A DNA stretch of 64,000 bases from Tsukamurella tyrosinosolvens (GTDB lineage Bacteria; Actinomycetota; Actinomycetes; Mycobacteriales; Mycobacteriaceae), in assembly GCF_900104775.1 (NCBI RefSeq), contig NZ_FNSA01000003.1:2542001-2606000 (forward strand). The letters run 5' to 3'. Of this stretch, positions 58,374-64,000 are shown piece after piece (the stretch's first letter is position 1; each line of letters begins with the position of its first letter). A program made the translations under genes and the position numbers. The notes beneath the pieces were generated by a model, which searched no databases, was not told where the DNA came from, and was given only the letters and a program-made list of their open reading frames with translations.

Positions 58374-58727
58374 ATGAAGTACCCCGCCGACATCGTCAAC
58401 GACGACCACGGGTGGCACCGGATCCACCACGGTCACGGCCTCGACCGCGACATTCTGCGCGCCGACCTCATCGAGCACGGCTACGAGCCGCCGGACGGAG
58501 GGGAGCTTGCACTCGACGAGGTCTGGATGGACTTCCGTCCGCGTGTGAAGAACTGCAGCAACCTCGACGGTTTCGGGTGCGACAACGAGGGCGAATGGCA
58601 CGCCCACTGGGTCGCTGCTCGGGAGGGTCATGGCCAGCCTCTCACTCTCGCGTACTGGCGGGCGCCGGTGCGCGCGACACCCTGCACACCGGTCCGGTGG
58701 GGCCGCGACAAGGAGTTGACTCGATGA
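58374..58727 (+). CDS. Unknown protein, 117 residues
   Basis: ATG 58374, two bases after the previous stop. His/Trp/Asp-rich: VNDDHGWHRIHHGHGLDRD, then CSNLDGFGCDNEGEWHAHW with two Cys. Possible metal binding. Unknown. Confidence 0.68.
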   Translation: MKYPADIVNDDHGWHRIHHGHGLDRDILRADLIEHGYEPPDGGELALDEVWMDFRPRVKNCSNLDGFGCDNEGEWHAHWVAAREGHGQPLTLAYWRAPVRATPCTPVRWGRDKELTR

Positions 58728-59614
58728 ATCGCGACTACCGCGTTGTGGGTACGGCGATGGTCGGACTCGTCCTGATCGCTACTCTGACCTTCCTGACGTC
58801 GATGATGTCCTCGATCACGAAGAGCATGGGGATCGGCGGTGACGAGCCGAGCACGGCGCCTTCACCGCCGCCGGCTTCGACAACTCCCACCGTGCCCGCC
58901 ACGCTGGCGGCACTGCCCCCGTCTGCCAGCGGATCCACCGACACGTCCGCTCCGCTCCCGTGGTGGGCGCTCGGTGTGGGCGTCGTCGCAGCTATCGTTC
59001 TCGCGCTGGCAGTGTGGGTTGCGGTAGTGGTCGTCCGCCGGATTCGCCGCGCCCGAGCCGAGCGCGCTGCCGTCGAGGAGCTCTATGGGCAGGCACGCAC
59101 GATCCGCCAGGTTCTGCTCGACGAGTACGGCGCCTTCGAGCTGAGCCTCGTCCAGACGGTGCTGTACCGCCCGCTGCTCGCCGACACATCCGCGCCGCTC
59201 ACCGCGAAGTTTCACCGCGCTCGAATCGCGATGGACGACGCCTTCGTCCTGGCCCGCGGCCGGGAACTGCAGCGTGTGCGCGACGCTCTGACCGCTTCGC
59301 GCGATGCCCGAGCCGCCTGGGACACCGCCTCCGCGGCCGCGGTGAAGGCGGGGGCGCAGTCGTACGGGACCTTCGACCAGCGGCGGGTCGAACGCGCACG
59401 GGATCTCCTCACGCGCGCGGCGAGTCCCAGTGTCGGCGCATACGAGCGCGACACGTCTATCCAGAGGGCCGCCGACATCCTCGCCAAGCTGAACCACACG
59501 TCCGCCGACCACGAGCGAGCCCGCATCGCCGAGCAGTTCGAGGCTGTCGAGAAGCGGCGCCTCGCGATCGAGTCCCCCACGCGCAAGGCCCTGCCCAGCG
59601 GAGCGTCGACGTGA
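58724..59614 (+). CDS. Membrane-anchored protein, tandem paralogue 1
   Basis: 296 residues from ATG 58724 (ATGA overlap). TM at 8-30, Pro/Ser/Thr-rich external loop, second TM at about 82-105, then a cytosolic helical domain: RAERAAVEELYGQARTIRQVLLDEYGAFE and RPLLADTSAPLTAKFHRARIAMDDAFV. The next large gene repeats this sequence, so they are tandem duplicates. Two membrane helices with a helical tail could sense or anchor. Family unknown. Confidence 0.76.
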   Translation: MNRDYRVVGTAMVGLVLIATLTFLTSMMSSITKSMGIGGDEPSTAPSPPPASTTPTVPATLAALPPSASGSTDTSAPLPWWALGVGVVAAIVLALAVWVAVVVVRRIRRARAERAAVEELYGQARTIRQVLLDEYGAFELSLVQTVLYRPLLADTSAPLTAKFHRARIAMDDAFVLARGRELQRVRDALTASRDARAAWDTASAAAVKAGAQSYGTFDQRRVERARDLLTRAASPSVGAYERDTSIQRAADILAKLNHTSADHERARIAEQFEAVEKRRLAIESPTRKALPSGAST

Positions 59615-59688
59615 TCCCCGGGAGCGCGCTGCTGCCCGCATCTCCTCCGGCTCAGGCGCGTCAGCAGCGGGAAGTGGGTGCGCGATGA
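59611..59688 (+). CDS. 25-residue coupled frame between paralogues
   Basis: GTG 59611 (GTGA with the preceding stop) to a TGA overlapping the ATG of the next gene: VIPGSALLPASPPAQARQQ and a short tail. Its exact fit between two coupled junctions suggests it is translated, perhaps only for coupling. Confidence 0.42.
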   Translation: MIPGSALLPASPPAQARQQREVGAR

Positions 59689-60848
59689 GTTCCGACGCGA
59701 TCCTCGTTCAGTGGGTGCTAGCAGCGACGGCGCTCCTCGTGGCTGGTGTTGCCTCTTGGTCCGCTTTCAGGGCATACGTGGCGGGCGGCCCTCAACGCGC
59801 GAAGAATGCCCTGCATGCCGCCATTACCGGTCTCCTGTTCATCGGCATGATCGGCGGTCTCGCTTACGCCGCTGGGACAGCCCCCGGGGAGATCCCGGAC
59901 ATGCTCGGGATCGATGACTCACCCGCGGACACGGCATCAGGTACACCCGCGCCGCCCCAGACTCCCGCGGCTGACTACCCGCAGGCGGTCGTTGACGGCA
60001 TGGTCCAAGGCCCGCAGTCGGCTCAGGCCACGGAGCCGGCCGACTACACCGCCGTCGGGGTGGTGCTCGGAATCGTGACCGCGGTGATCGTCGCTGTCAC
60101 CGTGGCGTTCTTCGCCGGTCGTGCGCTCCACCGCGGATACCGCGCGCGTAGGGCGGAGCGTGCGGCGTTGAACGAGTTGTACGCCGAGGCGCTCACCATC
60201 CGCAACGACCTCGACGCGAAGTACACCGCCTTCGAGATGGACCTCGAGGACGTCATCCTCAAGCGCCCGTTGCTCGCCGACACGACTGATCCGGTCACGG
60301 CGTGCTTCTACACCGCCCAGGAGGCGATGCAGGATGCCTTCGTGAGGGCCGGGCGACGGGACGGCGAGACGGTGCAGGCCGCGCTCGACGCGGCTCGGGC
60401 AGCCCGTACGGCGTGGGAGGCGGCGTCGACGCACGCACTCAAGCGCAGCCTCACACCGCCGGCTGCGGCTGAACCCGCGCGCGCACGCGTCATCAACAGT
60501 CGCAAGTTCGCGCGCGCCAAGGCGTTCTTCAGCACCGCGCTGCACACACGCGATCCTCTGCGGGCCGGCGAGCCCGAGCCCGCCGCTGGGTCTCCAGACC
60601 ACGACGACGTCAGCTCCAAGGTCGACCGGGTGCGCAGGTTGCTCGCACGCGTCGCCAGCGAGGACGCCTCGGCCCGGGAGCGCGAATTGGCGATCGACAA
60701 GGCCGCCGCGATCCTCGCGAGTCTGCGCGAGACCTCGACGATCGCCGAGCGCGAGGCCATCACCTCGCGGATCCGCACCATCGACACCAGACGCCGTGAG
60801 ATCGAGATGCCAGCCCAAAAGGCCCTGCCCGTGGGAGTGTCCGCATGA
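59685..60848 (+). CDS. Membrane-anchored protein, tandem paralogue 2
   Basis: 387 residues from ATG 59685 (ATGA overlap). TMs at about 10-30, 42-62 and 125-147. Cytosolic part RAERAALNELYAEALTIRNDLDAKYTAFE and KRPLLADTTDPVTACFYTAQEAMQDAFV closely matches the preceding gene. It has an extra TM and a 60-residue insert. Function unknown; paired with the first copy it may form a heteromer. Confidence 0.76.
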   Translation: MSSDAILVQWVLAATALLVAGVASWSAFRAYVAGGPQRAKNALHAAITGLLFIGMIGGLAYAAGTAPGEIPDMLGIDDSPADTASGTPAPPQTPAADYPQAVVDGMVQGPQSAQATEPADYTAVGVVLGIVTAVIVAVTVAFFAGRALHRGYRARRAERAALNELYAEALTIRNDLDAKYTAFEMDLEDVILKRPLLADTTDPVTACFYTAQEAMQDAFVRAGRRDGETVQAALDAARAARTAWEAASTHALKRSLTPPAAAEPARARVINSRKFARAKAFFSTALHTRDPLRAGEPEPAAGSPDHDDVSSKVDRVRRLLARVASEDASARERELAIDKAAAILASLRETSTIAEREAITSRIRTIDTRRREIEMPAQKALPVGVSA

Positions 60849-61315
60849 CGATCCCCGATCCGGCGACCGAATCCCCCGCTCTGCCAGCTGCACCGAGGAT
60901 CATCCGTGTGCTCAACACCCCGCTCGCATACGCGCTGACCACGGTGGCGATGTTCGGCGCACTGGGGATGCTGCTCGGCTCGCTCGGCTGGGACTACGTC
61001 CGCGCCTCGTTGCTGCTGCAGGTTTCAGCCGAGCTCCTCGCGGCCGTCGCCATCGGTTACGGGGTCCCCACTGGATTCTGGGCGGCGCGCGCCGATCGTC
61101 GTCGCCAGTTGCCGCCCGCGCGCTACTGGGCGGCGCCGCTGGTAACCGTCGGCGTGCTCCTGCCCCTCTCCGTTGCTCCGCTCATGCTTCCGATGACACC
61201 GGTGTTCGTTGTCTGCCTCGGGTTCACGGTCGCGGGCATCGTGATCATCCGGTTCCGCACCGCGTCTGACAGAAGCACCCCATCCACCCGAGAAGCCAAG
61301 GAGGAGACCCGATGA
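60845..61315 (+). CDS. Integral membrane protein
   Basis: 156 residues from ATG 60845 (ATGA overlap). Four hydrophobic segments (LAYALTTVAMFGALGMLLG; LLLQVSAELLAAVAIGYGV; YWAAPLVTVGVLLPLSVAPL; FVVCLGFTVAGIVII) with a charged tail. Unknown. Confidence 0.72.
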   Translation: MTIPDPATESPALPAAPRIIRVLNTPLAYALTTVAMFGALGMLLGSLGWDYVRASLLLQVSAELLAAVAIGYGVPTGFWAARADRRRQLPPARYWAAPLVTVGVLLPLSVAPLMLPMTPVFVVCLGFTVAGIVIIRFRTASDRSTPSTREAKEETR

Positions 61316-61725
61316 CCAGGCCAGATCCCGAATTGCAAGCGACCCTGCGACGATGGTCCGTGCACATCGACGATGCTGGCGCGCGCCGCTTCTCCGACGA
61401 GGAGCTCGAGCAGCTGGTGCGCGAACAGTCACCCCTCCTGCCGGAGGGTGTGGACCCGACTGACGTCGTGGTGGCCATCCGACTCCAGTCCGCCGGAGTC
61501 ACGACCGCCGTGCAGACGCACGGCCTCAGTCTCGACCACTGGGGCCGATACGCCGGCGGCGCGGAGTGTGAGCCGTCGAGGTGGCTCTACGGGCTGGCCG
61601 GCTTGACGATCCGCGCGTTCGGGCTCTACGTGCCCAACGGCTATTCGCGGAACATCTTCGACCCGCGAGCCAACATCGCCGCCGCGTGCAAGCAGCGGCG
61701 CGAGCATTCAGCGCAGGCGGCGTAG
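61312..61725 (+). CDS. Unknown protein with transglycosylase-like terminal motif
   Basis: 137 residues from ATG 61312 (ATGA overlap). Acidic helical first half, then YGLAGLTIRAFGLYVPNG and RNIFDPRANIAAAC, which align with GVMQTIPSTFAAYHAPG and SIYNPTANIAAG of the transglycosylase at 32 kb. The catalytic Glu and Gln are absent. It could be a distant SLT-fold remnant or coincidence. Confidence 0.66.
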   Translation: MTRPDPELQATLRRWSVHIDDAGARRFSDEELEQLVREQSPLLPEGVDPTDVVVAIRLQSAGVTTAVQTHGLSLDHWGRYAGGAECEPSRWLYGLAGLTIRAFGLYVPNGYSRNIFDPRANIAAACKQRREHSAQAA

Positions 61726-61760
61726 CCGGAGTCGCGCGCACGAGCGACACGAACTGATAC

Positions 61761-61775
61761 TCTCTATTTTAGAGA
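61761..61775. promoter_or_regulatory. Palindromic operator, copy 8
   Basis: TCTCTATTTTAGAGA, perfect, 16 nt before the next ATG with AAAGGGG between. The site would therefore cover the -10 region and transcription start. Confidence 0.84.
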
Positions 61776-61791
61776 TCCGAAAGGGGTTGCG

Positions 61792-62646
61792 ATGAGCACT
61801 TCGATCATGGGCGCCACGGCCGGCGAGAAGGACTCGCTCGCCCTTCGTGCAGTCGCATCTGGCGCGAACCTGCTCGGACAGGACGTGTGGTGGACGGGAC
61901 GAGACGGCATCACCCGTCTCGTCGATGACCTGGAGCCGGACCACCGCAGGTTCATCGCCCGGATGCTCATCGACGGCGCCGCTGCCCGCTACGCACGGCT
62001 CCGTCGCCGGCAGATCTTCCTGGAGCTCGCGCGCGCGCAGATGTACACCGACGACACCGTGCCGCTCACGGACTCAGTCATCGAGGCGCAGGTACGGCGG
62101 GAACAGGCGCGCGGAGCGCATCTCGATGCGGTTCGGCGCTCACCCCTGTTCCAGCGCATGGTCAGCGGCCTCGACTGGACACATGCCGGAGTAGCCGAGG
62201 CCGCTCAGTGGTCCACATCGCCGCGGGCCTACCCGGAGTCGCTGTCCACGGAGCGGCGCCACGCGGCTCGGATCATGGCCGCGCCCAGCGGGACCGAAGT
62301 CCACATCGACACCCGAATCGTTCCGCTCATCGCGTCTCTGTGGAACGCGGGAATCGCGACGCTCTTCAGTTGCGGCGGCGGAGCACCTGACAACCCCCAC
62401 CACTCCCGCAACCTGCTCGGAGGCGGGGCCTACGTCACCCTTCGCGATCCGGACGGCCGCCTCTTCAACGCGCTCACTCGGCGCTGCCGCAACTCCCTCG
62501 ACCTCAGCCGAGGAGGCGTCAAGGTCACGCGACGACGCCTCGACCGCACATCCGTGTACTGGCCGAGCTCTGGGCCGGTGGAACGCATCCAGCAGCTGAT
62601 CCTCGACGCCAACAAGGCGACCGAGACCTTGAAGGAGTCCCGATGA
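61792..62646 (+). CDS. Unknown protein, 284 residues
   Basis: ATG 61792 with GAAAGGGG upstream. Helical N-terminal half with a basic patch (YARLRRRQIFLELARAQMY). From about 190, VHIDTRIVPLIASLWNAGIATLFSCGGG and GGAYVTLRDPDGRLFNAL suggest a mixed alpha/beta domain of the kind named for Gly-Ile-x-Thr-x-x-Ser-Cys-x-Gly. First gene of the last operon. No family recognised. Confidence 0.72.
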   Translation: MSTSIMGATAGEKDSLALRAVASGANLLGQDVWWTGRDGITRLVDDLEPDHRRFIARMLIDGAAARYARLRRRQIFLELARAQMYTDDTVPLTDSVIEAQVRREQARGAHLDAVRRSPLFQRMVSGLDWTHAGVAEAAQWSTSPRAYPESLSTERRHAARIMAAPSGTEVHIDTRIVPLIASLWNAGIATLFSCGGGAPDNPHHSRNLLGGGAYVTLRDPDGRLFNALTRRCRNSLDLSRGGVKVTRRRLDRTSVYWPSSGPVERIQQLILDANKATETLKESR

Positions 62647-63005
62647 ACAACATCGACTACCCGCACTACCCGCACCGAGACACCAACGAGGGATGCGGTC
62701 ACGTCTACCCGCGGCCGGACGGGGTGCGGATGCGCTGCGGCGGCTGGGCGGGCTGCCCTTCGTGCGCCTCGGACGCCGTCGACGCTGCGACCGAGTGGAT
62801 CGCTGCGGCGATCCCCGCCGGCGCCCCTGACGAGATCAAGGCGGCATCCGAACTGCTGTCCGGAGCCGCGAGCACACTGCGCCGGCAGCGGAACTCCGCC
62901 ATGGGCGCGGTGGCGGCCAGCGTCGCGGCGCGGGAGAGCGGCCTCTCCCCCGGTGCCCGTGGGTTGTTCCAGACCGTTCCCTCGACCTGGGACCGGCACC
63001 AGTGA
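62643..63005 (+). CDS. Small Cys-rich protein ending in an SLT-like motif
   Basis: 120 residues from ATG 62643 (ATGA overlap). Cys at HTDE-type positions: NEGCGHV, MRCGGWAGCPSC (CxxC pair plus CG), a likely zinc site. The final 25 residues AARESGLSPGARGLFQTVPSTW resemble the start of an SLT transglycosylase domain (catalytic ESG and GLMQ-PSTF), then stop abruptly. Possibly a truncated fusion. Confidence 0.66.
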   Translation: MNNIDYPHYPHRDTNEGCGHVYPRPDGVRMRCGGWAGCPSCASDAVDAATEWIAAAIPAGAPDEIKAASELLSGAASTLRRQRNSAMGAVAASVAARESGLSPGARGLFQTVPSTWDRHQ

Positions 63006-63277
63006 GCGTCCTCGAGCTGCGGGCGCACGCGCGCGTGATGAACCGGTACCGCCGTTGGATCGACCGCGACAACACGCGGATCTCTCGAGCCGGGCACTTG
63101 ATAGCGATCCTGGGGTCGACCACCCCTCTTTGGATCGTCTGCGGCACGGTGATTGTCGTCCTCGGCGACCTGGCTGGATTGTGGATCCTGGTACCCGCGA
63201 CTTTGCTGGCACCCGCCACCGTGTGGCTATTCCTCGCGCAGTGCACCCACATCGGATGGGACGGTGGGGCCCGATGA
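63002..63277 (+). CDS. Small membrane protein
   Basis: 91 residues from GTG 63002 (GTGA overlap). Basic N-terminus (RVMNRYRRWIDRDN), two membrane segments (PLWIVCGTVIVVLGDLAG and LWILVPATLLAPATVWLFLA). Unknown. Confidence 0.68.
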   Translation: MSVLELRAHARVMNRYRRWIDRDNTRISRAGHLIAILGSTTPLWIVCGTVIVVLGDLAGLWILVPATLLAPATVWLFLAQCTHIGWDGGAR

Positions 63278-63897
63278 CCGCCGTCCCCCTGCACGTCGGT
63301 ATCGACATCGACGGTGTCCTCGCCGACTACATGGGCGGCGTCGCCAGCGTCGGGCGCTGGCTCGGGTTGCCGATGGAGGGTGCCGGCGCGGGCCCGACCA
63401 CCTACGATCTCGTCGAGCCCGGGTGGTTCCCGGACGCGCAGGCCGCGTCCGAGGCGATGAGAAGTCTGGCGGACGGCGGCCTGGGAACCTTGAGCCTGCT
63501 CGACACCGGCGCGCCCGCGGCGATCCGGGCGATGCGCGCGGCCGGCCACCGGGTCGACATAGTCACCGCGCGGCACCCTGGCCGTCGCCTTCGCCGGCGC
63601 CCACAGGGGCTACCGCACGAGCTCGCCTTCCGCGGAATCCAGGACACGCTCGGGTGGCTCGATGAGCATGGGATCGAGCGCGACGAGGCGCACTTCGTCC
63701 GCACCAAGAGCGTCGTGGGGTGCGACATCTACCTCGACGATGCCCCGCACAACATCGAAGAGATCCGCGGGGCGGGGCGCGCAGCGGTCGTCTTGGACTC
63801 GACGTACAACCGGCATGTGGATGGTCCCAGGGTGCGCACCGTGAGCGAGTTCGCGGACCTGGTCCTGGAGGGCGAGATTCTCGGTCGCACAGCCTGA
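63274..63897 (+). CDS. 5'(3')-deoxyribonucleotidase-like HAD phosphatase
   Basis: 207 residues from ATG 63274 (ATGA overlap). HAD motifs: HVGIDIDGVLADY (motif I), RVDIVTARHPG (motif II, T-A-R), HFVRTKSVVGCDIYLDDAPHNIE (motif III Lys and motif IV DD). The cap between motif I and II is short, as in the NT5C deoxynucleotidase family. Probably hydrolyses deoxynucleoside monophosphates, adjusting nucleotide pools. Last gene seen; the 103 bases after it show no gene. Confidence 0.82.
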   Translation: MTAVPLHVGIDIDGVLADYMGGVASVGRWLGLPMEGAGAGPTTYDLVEPGWFPDAQAASEAMRSLADGGLGTLSLLDTGAPAAIRAMRAAGHRVDIVTARHPGRRLRRRPQGLPHELAFRGIQDTLGWLDEHGIERDEAHFVRTKSVVGCDIYLDDAPHNIEEIRGAGRAAVVLDSTYNRHVDGPRVRTVSEFADLVLEGEILGRTA

Positions 63898-64000
63898 AGG
63901 CCTGACCTTCTCGGCCATTCCGCGGCCGCTCGCGGACACGCGGAACGGTAGCGACCGCGCGAGCGCCACGTCCCTCCCACCGACCTGCGCCAGACCCTGT

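Noticed and set aside
63898-64000. Terminator or further gene at the right edge
   Set aside because: Only weak, short complementary stretches and no start with a ribosome site; nothing supportable in the last 103 bases.

Overview
The window is about two thirds G+C or more. It has actinobacterial translation signals: many GTG starts, GGAG-type ribosome binding sites, and ATGA or GTGA stop/start overlaps at most gene junctions. Several proteins point to the Mycobacteriales (Gordonia, Tsukamurella, Rhodococcus, Mycobacterium type): a mycobacterial-type integration host factor (mIHF), a WhiA homologue, an EccC-like type VII secretion ATPase and an EspG/Esx-like cluster. I see no rRNA, tRNA, core metabolic operon, transposase, integrase or virion structural gene. 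The set of DNA polymerase A, a primase-polymerase-like protein, RNA-repair enzymes and dozens of short unknown genes fits a large plasmid or plasmid-like phage better than a chromosome; this is inference.

Layout. 1-7.4 kb (minus): an RNA repair kinase-phosphatase-ligase cut by the left edge, then a membrane-protein operon headed by an SPFH protein. 7.6-14.7 kb (plus): about 23 very small genes, a metallophosphoesterase and a 218-residue unknown, ended by a strong hairpin that also ends the opposing operon. 14.7-18.7 kb (minus): more small genes plus mIHF, a HicA-like protein and a ParB-like-fold protein. 19-24 kb (mostly plus): a fused EccC/EccA-type ATPase, a tandem pair of small paralogues and an EamA transporter. 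24-31 kb (minus): a helicase with six near-identical helicase-associated (HA) repeats, three free-standing HA-array proteins and an oligoribonuclease-like exonuclease. 31-38 kb: a secreted S1 protease (minus), then on the plus strand a secreted transglycosylase, a long Pro/Gly-rich protein, an EspG-like protein and two Esx-like proteins. 38-41.4 kb (minus): a Prim-Pol-like protein and DNA polymerase A. 41.4-42.3 kb: about 900 bp without a convincing gene, with an AT-rich core. 42.3-63.9 kb (plus): an E3-binding-domain protein, a splice-dead intein-like gene next to a helicase with a complete intein in its P-loop, WhiA, a Thg1-like enzyme, membrane-anchored paralogues, a deoxynucleotidase-like HAD protein and many unknowns.

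The strongest unifying signal is a 15-bp palindrome, TCTCTA-TTT-TAGAGA. It occurs at eight sites, plus an extra half-strength copy at one of them, nearly always within about 20-60 nt of the first start codon of a transcription unit (1590, 7483, 16190, 29399, 31039, 50393, 52854, 61761). It looks like the operator of an element-wide regulator acting over the -10 region. A second motif, ACCTGCnnGTGTCGCGTCC, recurs five times between genes and mostly leads into a short hairpin.

Genes that may work together are: RNA repair (kinase-phosphatase-ligase, Thg1-like enzyme, oligoribonuclease-like nuclease); DNA replication (Prim-Pol, PolA, two helicases); ESX-like export (EccC/A fusion, EspG-like, Esx-like, secreted wall enzymes); and host-type regulators carried by the element (WhiA, mIHF). 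The replication initiator, partition system and remaining secretion components, if any, lie outside this window.
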